From assembly GCF_022539505.1 (NCBI RefSeq), contig NC_061514.1:251336124-251400123 (forward strand): 64,000 nt of DNA, written 5' to 3'. Shown here piece after piece: positions 17,768-28,492 of the stretch. Positions within the stretch are counted from its first letter, which is position 1; each line of letters starts with the position of its first letter. Made by a program: the position numbers and the translations under genes. The notes under the pieces are model-generated. The model was given only the letters and a program-made list of their open reading frames with translations, searched no databases and had not been told where the DNA came from. This DNA is from Lolium rigidum. Taxonomy: Eukaryota > Streptophyta > Magnoliopsida > Poales > Poaceae.

Positions 17768-20762
17768 TGATACGTCCAAAACGTATCTACTTTCCCGAAC
17801 ACTTTTGCTATTGTTTTGCCTCTAATTTGTGTATTTTGGATGCAACTAACACGGACTAACGCTGTTTTCAACGAGAACTGTTCCGGTGTCTCATTTTTGT
17901 GCGTAAATCCAACTTTCAGGGAAAATCCTCGGAATTTATGCGGAAGGTCCTATTTTCCCGGAATATTGGCGGAGCTAGAAGGGCGAGCCGGGTGGGGCCC
18001 GAGGGCCCCACACACTAGGCCGGCGCGGCCCGAGAGGGCCCGCGCGGCCCTAGTGTGTGGCGGCCTCGGCTGGCCCCCGACGCCCTCTTTCGGACTACTT
18101 ATTGCCTTCGACCTAAAAATGCACGGGGAGAAGTCGAAGTCGCCAGAAACCCTCCAGAACGCCGCCACATCGCGAAACTCCGTCTCGGGAGCCAGAAGTC
18201 TCCGTTCTGGCACTCCGCCGGGACGGGGAATTGGAGGAGATCATCGCCACCATCACCACCGACGCCTCTCCATCGACCAGCCATGTTTCCCCCATCCATG
18301 TGTGAGTAATTCCCCCGCTGTAGGCTGAAGGGGATGGTAGGGATTGGATGAGTTTGGTCATGTAATAGTATAAGATTGTTAGGGCATAGTGCCTAGTGTC
18401 CGTAATTGGTACTTTGATGATATTGTTGCAACTTGTTATGCTTAATGCTTGTCACTAGGGCCCGAGTGCCATGATCTCGGATCTGAACATGTTATTATTT
18501 CATCATGATATTCATTGTTTATGGTCTTACCCGCAAGTTGTATACACATGTCGCTGTCCGGAACCAATGACCCCGAAGTGACGAAATCGGGACAACCGGA
18601 GGGGATGGTAGTGATGTGAGGATCACATGTGTTCACGGAGTGTTAATGCTTTGCTCCGGTACTCTATTAAAAGGAGTACCTTAATATCCAGTAGATTCCC
18701 TTGAGGCCCGGCTGCCACCGGTTGGTAGGACAAAAGATGTTGTGCAAGTTTCTCATTGCGAGCACGTACGACTATAATTGGAACACATGCCTATTGATTG
18801 CTTTGTACTTGGACACCGTTTTATTATTATCCGCAAATGCCCCGCTTGATTGTTACATGAGTTTCTCTCATCCATGCAACGCCCGTTATCCGTCCCCGTG
18901 CCTACGGTATTTTAATCCTGCTTGTTTACTATAATCACTACTGCTGTCTACGTTACTTCTGTTCGTCGTTATTTCACTACTGCACATCTTGCTATAAAAC
19001 TGTTACTACCGATAAACTCTTGCGAGCAAGTCCGTTTCAGTGCGGTGATACGTCTCCGACGTATCGATAATTTCTTATGTTCCATGCCACATTATTGATG
19101 ATATCTACATGTTTTATGCACACTTTATGTCATATTCATGCATTTTATGGAACTAACCTATTAACAAGATGCCGAAGAGCCGATTCTGTTGTTTACTGCT
19201 GTTTTTGGTTTCAGAAATCCTAGTAACGAAATATTCTCGGAATTGGACGAAATCAACGCCCAGGGTCCTATTTTGCCACGAAGCTTCCAGAAGACCGAAG
19301 GAGAGTCGAAGTGGGGCCACGAGGTGGCGACACACCAGGGCGGCGCGTCCCAGGCCCTGGCCGCGCCGACCTATGGAGTGGGCCCCTCGTGCCGCCTCTT
19401 TACCTGCCCTTCCGCCTACAAATAGCATCCGTCGCGAAACCCCCAGTACCGAGAGCCACGATACGGAAAACCTTACTGAGACGCCGCCGCCGCCAATCCC
19501 ATCTCGGGGGACTCCTCCGGCACCCTGCCGGAGAGGGGATTCATCTCCCGGAGGACTCTTCACCGCCATGGTCGCCTCCGGAGTGATGAGTGAGTAGTTC
19601 ACCCCTGGACTATGGGTCCATAGCAGTAGCTAGATGGTTGTCTTCTCCTCATTGTGCTTCATTGTTCGATCTTGTGAGCTGCCTAACATGATCAAGATCA
19701 TCTATCTGTAATTCTATATGTTGTGTTTGTCGGGATCCGATGGATAGAGAATACTATGTTATGTTAATTATCAAGTTATTACCTATGTGTTGTTTATGAT
19801 CTTGCATGCTCTCCGTTATTAGTAGAGGCTCGGCCAAGTTTTCGCTATTAACTCCAAGAGGGAGTATTTATGCTCGATAGTGGGTTCATGTCTCCGTGAA
19901 TCCGGAGGAGTGACAAGAACCTCTAAGGTTATGGATGTGCTTGTTGCCACTAGGGATAAAACATTGATGCTATGTCCGAGGATGTAGTTATTGATTACAT
20001 TACGCGCAATACTTAATGCAATTGTCTCGTTGTTAGCAACTTAATACTGGAGGGGTTCGGATGATAACCTCGAAGGTGGACTTTTTAGGCATAGATGCAT
20101 GCTCGGATAGCGGTCTATGTACTTTGTCGTAATGCCCAATTAAATCTCACTATATTTATCATGACATGTATGTGCATTGTTATGCCCTCTCTATTTGTCA
20201 ATTGCCTAACTGTAATTTGTTCACCCAACATGCTTTTATCTTATGGGAGAGACACCTCTAGTGAACCTGTGGACCCCGGTCCATTCTTTTATACTTGAAA
20301 TACAATCTGCTGCAATACTTGTTTTATCGTTTTCTGCAAACAATCATCTTCCACACAATACGGTTAACCCTTTGTTACGACAAGCCGGTGAGATTGACAA
20401 CCTCAGCTGTTTCGTTGGGGCAAAGTACTTTGGTTGTGTTGTGCAGGTTCCACGTTGGCGCCGGAATCTCGCGGTGTTGCGCCGCACTACATCCCGCCGC
20501 CATCAACCTTCAACGTGCTTCTTGACTCCTACTGGTTCGATTAAACCTTGGTTTCTTACTGAGGGAAACTTGCCGCTGTGCGCATCACACCTTCCTCTTG
20601 GGGTTCCCAACGGACGTGTCAACTACACGCATCATGCAGCTGAATTGACAACTCCGCTGTTAAGGCTTTCAAGTATTCTTTGTCTCCCCTTGTGTCGAAT
20701 CAATAAATTGGGTTTTACTACCCACGAAGACTGTTGCGATCCCCTATACTTGTGGGTTATCA
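17768..20762 (+). repeat. 3' LTR of the gypsy element, interrupted by a solo LTR
   Basis: 17768-19045 and 20635-20762 together match the 5' LTR; the middle is foreign. Without the insertion the LTR is about 1.39 kb, the same as the 5' copy. Confidence 0.92.
19046..20634 (+). mobile_element. Solo LTR of another gypsy family, nested in the 3' LTR
   Basis: It begins TGATACGTCTCCGACG and ends AACTACACGCATCA, flanked by tgcgg (19041-19045) and tgcag (20635-20639), a 5-bp target duplication with one substitution. No internal region, PBS or PPT is present, so it arose by recombination between the two LTRs of a full element. The same LTR bounds the minus-strand element at 43400-50118. Confidence 0.9.
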
Positions 20763-21021
20763 CCAAACTTTGTTGAATGGATCATGTGAATTATATTATC
20801 TGTGATGTGTTTGGTGTCCATTTTCGAATGATTCGATTGATTTGAGATACCACTGATGATACATGAAATTTGGAGTGACTAAGTCATACTCTTGCCTAGG
20901 GCGTATAATGGGAAAAGGACTAGAGGAGCCGTAATTGCATGGGATTTGGTGGATCTAGCATTGCCCAAATTGATTGGCCATGCCATAAATACCACTGATG
21001 ATACATGAAATTTGGAGTGAC
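20763..21021. other. CACTA #2 resumed, with a direct repeat
   Basis: After the duplication ccaaa the CACTA sequence continues. A 62-bp segment, 20847-20909, recurs at 20989-21050 with a few differences (ataccactgatgatacatg... ending gcgtataat). The second copy covers the stop codon of the minus-strand gene, so the first is a truncated duplicate of that gene's end. Confidence 0.7.
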
Positions 21022-21588
21022 TTAGTCATACTCCCGCCTAGGCGTATAATATGCATACTCGTAGTCTTCATAGTCGCCGCCGTTGTACCGGTAGTCGTCG
21101 CCTTCTAAGTTGCCGCCGTTGTCGTCGCCTGCCGTTGTCGTCGCTGTCGTCGGGGCGGTGCTCGTGGCTCGAACCGAGGGTAGCGCAGGCGGGGATATCG
21201 CCGGCCGTGATGTAGTCCATGACGCTCTGTAGAGTCCGGCCGTACCACCATAGCCGACGGTCGGCCTCGTGGAAGTTCCCAGGAGGCAGACCGTCCTCCT
21301 CATACCTGGCGAGCGCCCTGTCACGCCGATTGATGAAGAAGGCGTCCCAAGTATGCTGGTTATCGGGATGCCAGCGGGGATTCATCCGCTGCTCCGGCGT
21401 GAGATCGAGGTAGTAGTGGTTCGTGATGGCCGCCCGGCGCGCGTACCTCGAGGGACGGGAGGGACCGGCACGCCTCCGGCGCTTAGGCTCCAGCCGACGG
21501 GGACGCGGTAGCCCGGTGGGCAAGGGTAGTTCGAGGCGCAAAGCTCCTCCACCTGCTGGTAGGTTAGAGTGGGTGCGGTGGAAGCCAT
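21022..21588 (-). pseudogene. CACTA-borne acidic/Tyr-rich protein, convergent to TNP2
   Basis: From ATG 21588: MASTAPTLTYQQVEELCAS, YPCPPGYRVPVGWSL, then a frame change near 21480 into RRRRAGPSRPSRYA, NHYYLDLTPEQRMNPRWHPD, NQHTWDAFFINRRDRALARY and RLWWYGRTLQSVMDYI, then another change near 21150 into an acidic, Tyr-rich end (YNGGDYEDYEYAYYTPRREY) with stop TAA at 21022. About 180 aa if continuous. I know of no function; similar proteins recur in grass CACTA elements. It points towards the TNP2 gene of the same element, with a TATA-like tacatatatg near 21645-21655 upstream of the ATG. Confidence 0.55.
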
Positions 21589-21639
21589 AAGAGAGTGATG
21601 AGAGATTGTACAGATGTGATAATGCTGGCCAAGCCGGGC

Positions 21640-22080
21640 TACATATATGTAGTGAGAAATGGCGGGAAAATGGGAGCGGGAAGACGGGGAGGCGGGAAGA
21701 AAGTGGCGGGAAGACAGGGAAGAAATGGCGGGAAGAAGAGGAGGAATCCAGAGCTGGTCATCTAACCTTTAGTCCCGGCTGGTGGGTGCAACCGGGACTA
21801 AATGTGGTTTTTGTGTCATCTAACAAAACTGTCGGTGGGATATGGACGTTTGGGTAAGCTTTAGTCCCGGCTGGAGGGTGCAACCGTGACTAAAGCTGTC
21901 GGCAGGATAAGGACGCGTGGGTAGCGCATGACGCCCTGTCGGAGGAACAAGACAAAGCAGAAGCATCGATACGCGGGAAGATAGAGGCGTGAAGAAATGG
22001 CGGGAAGACATAGGCGGGAAAGAACTGGCGGGAAGACGGGCCGGGAAGAACTTGTGGGAAGACAGAGGCGGCCGGGAAGA
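21640..22080. repeat. TTTAGTCCCGG hairpins and GGCGGGAAGA repeats
   Basis: Two facing pairs of TTTAGTCCCGGCTGG and CAACCG(G/T)GACTAAA (21768-21800 and 21861-21895) occur in a field of short ggcgggaagac repeats. This looks like the subterminal end of CACTA #2. No CACTA terminus is visible. Confidence 0.65.
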
Positions 22081-22085
22081 ACTTC

Positions 22086-22515
22086 TCTGAATTTTTTGAT
22101 ATATTATTTGTATTTTTAAGATTTTGAAATGAATTAGTTCTATTTTTCTGAATTTTTTGATATATTATTTGTATTTTTAACATTTTGCATTGAATTAGTT
22201 TTATTTTTCTTAATTTTTTGATATATTATTTGTATTTTTAAGATTTTGGAATGAATTAGTTCTATTTTCTGAATTTTTTGATATATTATTTGTATTTTTA
22301 ACATTTTGAATTGAATTAGTTTTATTTTTCTTAATTTTTTGATATATTATTTGTATTTTTAACATATTGAAATGAATTAGTTTTATTTTTCTATTTTTTG
22401 ATATACAATTTGTATTTTTAAGATTTTGAAATGAATTAGTTTTATTTTTCTGAATTTTTTGATATATTATTTGTATTTTTCACATTTAGAAATGAATTAG
22501 TTTTATTTTTCACAT
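22086..22515. repeat. AT-rich tandem array, unit about 60 bp
   Basis: Seven degenerate copies of a unit containing TTTTTTGATATATTATTTG and GAATTAGTTTTATTTTT are arranged head to tail. Copies alternate between 'aagattttgaaatg' and 'aacattttgaattg' variants, suggesting an earlier two-unit amplification step. Confidence 0.9.
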
Positions 22516-22541
22516 TTAGAAAATGAAAGAATTTTGAAAAA

Positions 22542-22662
22542 GGCCTTTAGTCGCGGTTGGCCTGGCCAACCGCGACTAAAGGTCATTTTCCGCGGGAACC
22601 GCAAAAGGGGCGAAAAAAAGGATTTAGTCGCGGTTGGGGTCACCAACCGCGACTAAAGCCCC
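22542..22662. repeat. 5' subterminal TTTAGTCGCGG hairpins of CACTA #3
   Basis: Two perfect palindromic hairpins: CCTTTAGTCGCGGTTGG with its complement around cctgg, and TTTAGTCGCGGTTGG with its complement around ggtca. The same motif recurs at the 3' end. Confidence 0.9.
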
Positions 22663-23825
22663 ACGCCGATAAATAAGAGCGGGCGTCGCCTCTTCTCTTC
22701 TTCCTCGCCCGCTCCGTCTCTGCCGGTCGAACTGCCGCGCCATCGCCGCTTCGCCGCGTCATCATCGCGCCCTCGACGCCGCAACCGTCGCCATCGCCGC
22801 CGTCGCCCGTCGCCCGCCGCCGCCGCAACCGTCGCCCGCCGCCCGTACGTCCTCTCGATGAACGCGCGCGCGCGCCCGCGCCGCCCTCTCTTGCCCCGCC
22901 GCGCACGCGTGGTCGCGCGCCCTCGCCCGCCGCCCGCGTGCCCTCGCCCGCCGCCCACGCGCGCCGCTCTCACCGGCCCGCCGGCCTCCGGCAACGCGCG
23001 CGGCCGCGCTGTACAGAGGAGAGATGAGGAGGGAGAGACGAAGGGGCCGTGGTCGGCGCCCCTTTTTTGTTTTTTTTTTGTTTTTATTAATTAACTCACA
23101 ATTTGTTAATTAAAATTGTAAACTAAAAGTTGACTTAAAAAAGATTGTGTAAAAAAACTAAAATTTGACTTAAAAAAAACTAAAAATTGACTTAAAAAAG
23201 ATTGTGTAAAAAAAAATTTGACTTAAAAAAGATTGTGTAAAAAAAACTAAAATTTGACTTAAAAAACTAAAAATTGACTTAAAAATTCTGTCTCAAAAAA
23301 GAACTACAATTTGACTTAAAAATTTTGTCTTAAATTTTTTGACTTAACCACCGCGCGTATACGGAGGGGGCAGCGAGCCCCTCGTCGCCCCTCCGTATAC
23401 GCGCGGTGGTTTTTTTTGGGATCGAGAGGGGGCGGCGAGGGTTATGTGTGTTGTCCTCGGCACCGCCACTGCCCTTTCGCCACCGCCGCCCTTTCACCAC
23501 CGCCCTTTCGCCACCGACCCCGCGTGTATACGGAGGGGGCGGCGAGGCCCTCGCCTCCCCCTCCTTATACGCGCGGTTTTTTTTTGTTTTTTTTTACGAG
23601 AGAGAGGATCGGCACCGCCACCGCCACCGCCCTTTCGCCGCCACCGGTCTCTCGGTCACGCAGTCACTGCGAGGCGAGGTCGATCGTCCGCATATACACA
23701 TCTAATACGCGTCCCCCCTCTCGCCTCCCTCGTCGCCCTCTCTCTTTATATGTAGAAGAGATGTGATAATGTTGGCATATACACAATTAATTAGTTTGTA
23801 CTACATGTTTTCAGGAGTGACACAT
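22663..23825 (+). promoter_or_regulatory. Leader/promoter region of CACTA #3
   Basis: Three compositional blocks come before the gene. 22680-23060 is extremely GC-rich (gccgtcgccc repeats) and gives long spurious ORFs. 23080-23340 is an A-rich degenerate repeat of aaaatttgacttaaaaaagattgtg. 23345-23590 has two long hairpins built on CCGCGCGTATACGGAGGGG. A short T-rich tract precedes the ATG at 23826. Confidence 0.55.
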
Positions 23826-26800
23826 ATGGCGGACGATAGAGCCGACCCGATTAGGGATAACTATAATCCGGAAGCCGAGGCACATCTTTTCGGCATCATA
23901 AACGGCGACATTCTTTATGTGCCGCCCCAAGAAGATGAAGAAGACGATATCTCTTGTTATCTGAACCTTGGCGGTGAAGATGAAGGTCGTCAGCGAGGTG
24001 ATGACGAAGGAACGGGCACTGTTGATGGAGGTGAACCGTCGACAAACACCTCCGGCGATGTTGATAAGCAATTAGCAATCACCACCTCCGGCGAGGTATA
24101 TATATACATTGAGCCTCAGCTGGTGATACAAATTTACCGATTTCAATAAATATGTGTATTAACTCGACTCTCTTTCTTATTTTAGCCCTCGGCCGAGGGA
24201 TCGTCGAAAAAATCGGTGAAGACAAAGCGTGGCAAAACCAAGACGCTCGAAACAAGGAGTAATATATACCATTGATGTTATCGAGTCCAAAAGGCAAGCC
24301 GCTGGAGCCCGAAGAGGCGTACACCAAGTTCATCAACCAATGCGGAGTCATTGTTAGAGACAACGTCCCGATCACCGTCCGGGAATGGCATGAGCCGGTG
24401 AAGGCACGTGTTGGTTCCGAGCTTTGTCGGCAAGAGAAAGAAAAAGGAATGCTTGGAGAACGCTTATGGAGCATTTCGTTCTACCTGCGGAATACCGCAA
24501 AAAGATGAATTCGGTAACGACGATCCGGAGGGACGTAAGAGGAGGAGGCTGGTCAAAGAGTTCGCTCTTCAGAAGATGGCCACGACATTCCGGACATACA
24601 AGAAAAATTTAGCGGCTCAATATGTCGAGAAGGGGAAGACTCCGGATTTCACAGGACAGTATGAGAAGCTGAAAGATGATTGGCCCGAATTTGTGAGGCA
24701 AAAGAAATCAGAGGAATTCAAGGCCATATCGGATAAAAATAAGGCAAATGCGGCTAAGAAGCAGTACAATCATATTATGGGGCCAGGAGGATACCGCCTT
24801 TCGGAGCCTAAGTGGTAGAAGATGGAGGATGACCTGAGGGCGCGAGGAATCCCTCTAGGTACCGAGGGATGGGACCCTAGGGCCAAAAGCTGGTGGTACG
24901 GGCATGGGGGAACGCTAGACCCGGTGACGGGGGAGTGTACCCACCGAGACACAAAGTTTAAACCCACCCAAGCCCTTATTAACGCAATGAGGGATGCTCA
25001 AGAGGGAAGATCAAGTTCAACGAGAGAATGACCAGCTGACAAAAGCCCTCGGGAATCCTGAACACGGAGGACGTTTACGAGGCAAAGGCGTCATTTCATG
25101 GGAAGAAGGGTTTTCCCAGGAAAATGACCCCTACAGTTACAGAAGCCGTAAGAGAAAGGCGGATCGGCAAAAAGATGAGCTGGCGCGGTTGGCATCAGAA
25201 TTCAATGAGATGAAGAAAACCGTGGATGTACTAGTACAAGAAAGAGAGGCAGCTCGGACGCATGAAGATCATCCATCGGATGTCGGAAGCCGCGACGGAG
25301 AAGCGAGCGTGGCTTCCACGGAGGCCCCACCGGCTGGTGCACATGCACCGACGATCGAAATTACTGCATCGGAGCCTCCGGCGATCGAAATTACTGCACC
25401 GGAGCCTCCTCGCTACCCCGTGGACGATGTAAAGGAGATGAAAGAATGTCATCTGTATTATCCAATGGGGAACATGTCCATGAAGGTAGCCATCGACAGT
25501 GCTTTACCATGTGAACCTGGAGCACTCCACCACAACAAGCCCATTCAAGATGGCTATGCTCGTGTCACGGTGGAGGACATAGTACAAGGGTTTGAGGACC
25601 TGGAGATTGACATTGCTACACCTGAAGGGGAGAGAAGACTTGGAGATGTCAAGCGCCATTTCATTCTATGGCAAAAGAAGTTTATCAAGTTTCTAGGCGA
25701 GGCGCCAAGGCCAACAAGTCCACCCCCCTACGGTGGTGGTGGCGGCGGTGGTGGTGGTGGTGCTTCACCTACACCTCCTTCACGTCAGCCGACGCCGCCC
25801 CCCAATTCACCTCCAGCGGGTAAGCAGCCGCCGCCCCCAGTCCGCCCCGGGCGGGTAAACGAACGCCGCCCCCAATCCACCTCCGGCGAAGAAGCGAAGC
25901 GATCCTGGACTATTAACCCGGACCCTTATGTACCTAAGACCACAAAGGTACCGGAGCCATCACTGAAGCCTCTCCCCACAAGGCCTTGGGAACGTAGTGC
26001 CGAGGAAGTCGACGCGGCCGCGCCTGCTGATTATGAGAAATGGAAGGCGGACTGCAAGAAGAAAAGAGATCCCGAGCCCAAGCCAGTATTTTCTAATGAG
26101 CAAAAGAAGTGGGCTAAGTCATTTTTGAGCACACCGTCCCAAGCCGCGAAGAATCTGCCTGAGGACTATGCACGTGAACTTCATAGGCAAGCACTCATGT
26201 TGAAGGAGAAGAAAGAGTTGGCGGAGAAGCAGGAGGCCGAGAAAGAATTAGAAAGTAAAATAAGCGGGAAACGAGTTGCCCAGCTCGGGAAACAAAGTAA
26301 ACAATCGATCCCCCGCTCATAGTGAAAGCCGCCGGTCCGGATGCTGAGCTAATGGACCCCACAATCATAGCAGCTGCGGCAGCACAGGGATTGACTGTAA
26401 CGGGTGCCAGAGAACAAGCGGCCCCGATGGGTATGACTCTTCGTGCAGTGTTAGGCCTTGAGGAGGCGCCAGCGAGTGAGGTAGTAATTACATATGTGCC
26501 GAATGGGCCTCTGGTTGAGCCTGCGCAGGAAAAGGATCTACCTCCACAAATGAAAAATCTGCTAGTTTGGTACAAGGGTTACATAAAAAATAAAAACGCC
26601 AAAGAATATATTTATGCGGAAGTTAGACATGAGCATCACTTCAAACATTACTATGTAACAGTTCATCGGAGTGAATTGTTCCAGCTGTTCAATCTGCGCA
26701 TCACTTCAGACATTACTATCTTGTTGTGTACGCTATTATGCAGAATGAAGCTTAGGGAATGCAGAATAAGGAACATCCATGATGTTGGGTTCATTGACCC

Positions 26801-27556
26801 ACAAATCGTTAATGGATATGTGTTAAAAAATCACCCCGCCGACGTGGAGGAAGACCTGTGGCGGTTTCTTTCAAAGCAGGAACTCAAAAGTGATATTCTG
26901 TTTCCTTACCATTTTGGGTGAGTGTTTCTGTCTTGAGCACATTCTCTTTTGTTTACTCCATGCATGGTATGTGGCTAATCGATGAGTTATGCATGACTGT
27001 GCATGTATCGTGTCCGCAGGTTCCACTGGATTCTGCTAGTAATTCAATTTCACGACTCCATAGTTCTCGCCCACGACTCTCTGAATCTGGATGCAAAGCT
27101 TTGGGCCGACATGAGAAAAATGATGCAGAAGTAATTATTTTCATTCATTTGCGCTCTATATCGATCGGCCTATTTCGTTCATTTCCTAATATCAAGTAAC
27201 TAATAACTCTCTTGTTCATTTAATTTTCTTTGCCTCGTAGGGTTTGGAGACGGTTCGTAGATGAAAAGGTCGGTGAATTCAGAAAAGAGCTACAAATTAA
27301 AAGGTCAGTGACTGGGAATATTCAGCCACCGGGGACCAATCTATGTGGATACTATGTTTGTGAGATGATCCGGAGATACACCTCTGAGCGGGTTCCGTGT
27401 GATAACAATGTCAAGAGGAATAACGTCCGGAAGATGCTTAGTCCAGAAGCTCGCTTCCGACCACTTCAAGAGGAACTAGCTGGATGGTTCGTGAGGGAAG
27501 TCATCGATCCTAAAGGACAACACTATGTAGAGGACGTAGAACTTCTGATGCAGTAA
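23826..27556 (+). pseudogene. CACTA Tnp1-like (DUF8039) protein with C-terminal Ulp1 cysteine-peptidase domain
   Basis: Exon 1 (23826-24095) encodes an acidic N-terminus (ADDRADPIRDNYNPEAEAHL). An intron ends at 24185. Exon 2 onward has CGVIVRDNVPITVREWHEP, KTPDFTGQYEKLKDDWPEF, YNHIMGPGGYRL, TEGWDPRAKSWWYGHGGT, SYRSRKRKADRQ, a DUF8039-type segment (VAIDSALPCEPGALHHNKP; GYARVTVEDIVQGFEDLEID, about 25480-25610) and a Gly/Pro-rich linker with a run of ten Gly. The peptidase part spans 26880-27556 over introns 26918-27019 and 27131-27240, both GT-AG. It keeps FHWILLVI (His), AHDSLNLD (Asp), and QPPGTNLCGYYVCE (Gln and Cys), so the active site is complete. Breaks: frameshifts near 24260, 24430, 24510, 25015 and 26320 and a TAG at 24817-24819. 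Expected to bind element ends in the nucleus; the peptidase role (SUMO or ubiquitin-like target) is inferred. Confidence 0.85.
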
Positions 27557-27739
27557 ATTATGTATGGAAACTTGTTCAAAATTGTATATGCTGGTCATCC
27601 GATATTGAATATATATTGTATATTCCTCTTGAATTATTTTTGGTTCTAATTTCAAATTTGTTTGAAATTGTACATTCATATGCATGTATGTAGTACCGTA
27701 GAATATGTGAAACTCCTTCAAAATTAAAATAAAACACAA

Positions 27740-27936
27740 AAGAAGAACCGCGACTAAAGGTCCTCCGCCCCGACGGTCGCCTGACGCCCACGTGGAAGGG
27801 CCTTTAGTCGCGGTTCGAAATCAACCGCGACTAAAGGGGGGGGGGGGGGCTTTAGTCCCGCATGTTTAATACCGGTTGTGCAACCGGTATTAATGGCTGT
27901 TGCCAACCGGGATTAAAGGCCCTTTTTCCACCAGTG
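27740..27936. repeat. 3' subterminal repeats and terminus of CACTA #3
   Basis: AACCGCGACTAAAGG and CCTTTAGTCGCGGTT copies, a 14-nt G run (27836-27849), an ACCGGTT...AACCGGT hairpin and the terminal CCTTTTTCCACCAGTG. The G run is a likely sequencing trouble spot. Confidence 0.85.
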
Positions 27937-28423
27937 AGACTGGCGGAGGAAAGGGACCGCCGCTATATGCACACTTAATTTATGGAAGTATTTTTTTTGG
28001 GTGTTAGGTAGAGTGAAGTACAATGTATTAACACTGCTTGATGTACAGTTTTGTTAAGTCTGTGAGACCCTCCGGTAGTATTTAGGCAAGCTTTGGCTGT
28101 AGGTTGCGTATGCATTTTCGGTGCTCCTCATCTTAGTTGTACAGATCAAATTTCCATGTGGATGATAGTGCGAATGTGCGATGCCCACAGCCCTAAATGA
28201 ATCCATTGACACTGGTCAGTTGATATAAGCAGTCGTTGCTGCTAAATGATCTGAACTTGTGGCTATTTTTGTCCTCCTGCTTGCCAGCCGGGTCTGCATT
28301 TCTTGATATATCTTCTTGTTTCTTCTGCTATATTAAGATTATTATTGCATAGATCAGCTTTTCAGAGGAAGTATTCTACACATGCCACAACACAGGGAAA
28401 GAAAAGGAGAGGCGGAAATAACT
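27937..28423. other. Gene-free spacer between CACTA #3 and the MULE
   Basis: No frame, repeat or known end is visible. Average composition. Confidence 0.6.
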
Positions 28424-28492
28424 TTGTACACGCAGGGATGGGTGAGGAAGCAATCGGTACCGTTCACAGTGGGGAGTTGCTTTGAGATCCGG
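28424..28492 (+). repeat. Left inverted repeat of the MULE
   Basis: It begins TTGTACACGCAGGGATGGGT and contains GAGGAAGCAATC. Its partner is 33695-33762 in opposite orientation. Confidence 0.75.

Larger units (their letters stand above)
9989..20762 (+). mobile_element. Athila-like Ty3/gypsy LTR retrotransposon, complete but pol-less
   Basis: The element begins TGATACGTCCAAAACG and ends ...GTGGGTTATCA. Both sides carry the 5-bp target duplication ccaaa (9984-9988 and 20763-20767), so it is one bounded insertion. It has LTRs of about 1.39 kb, a primer-binding site complementary to tRNA-Asp, a gag-protease region (11468-14125), a separate 3' ORF (14660-15423), a long non-coding tail and a polypurine tract (17751-17766). 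No reverse transcriptase, RNase H or integrase sequence is present, so it must have moved with borrowed enzymes. The 3' LTR contains a nested solo LTR. It lies inside the 3' part of CACTA #2. Confidence 0.92.
22528..27936 (+). mobile_element. CACTA transposon #3 carrying only a Tnp1-Ulp1 gene
   Basis: The right end is complete: the minus strand reads CACTGGTGGAAAAAGGGCC at 27936. TTTAGTCGCGG hairpins lie just inside both ends (22542-22662 and 27745-27840). On the left the matching GAAAAAGGCCTTTAGTCGCGG is present from 22536, but the outer CACTxxTG is replaced by agaatttt. There is one multi-exon gene and no TNP2 transposase, so the element is non-autonomous and probably immobile. Confidence 0.85.

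Noticed and set aside
21838..21895. Terminal inverted repeat of CACTA #2
   Set aside because: The hairpin motif is subterminal; no CACTA-type terminus was found nearby.
22653..23094. Long overlapping frames on both strands rich in Arg/Ala/Pro
   Set aside because: Produced by an extreme GC-rich leader of CACTA #3; no domain, open in several frames at once.
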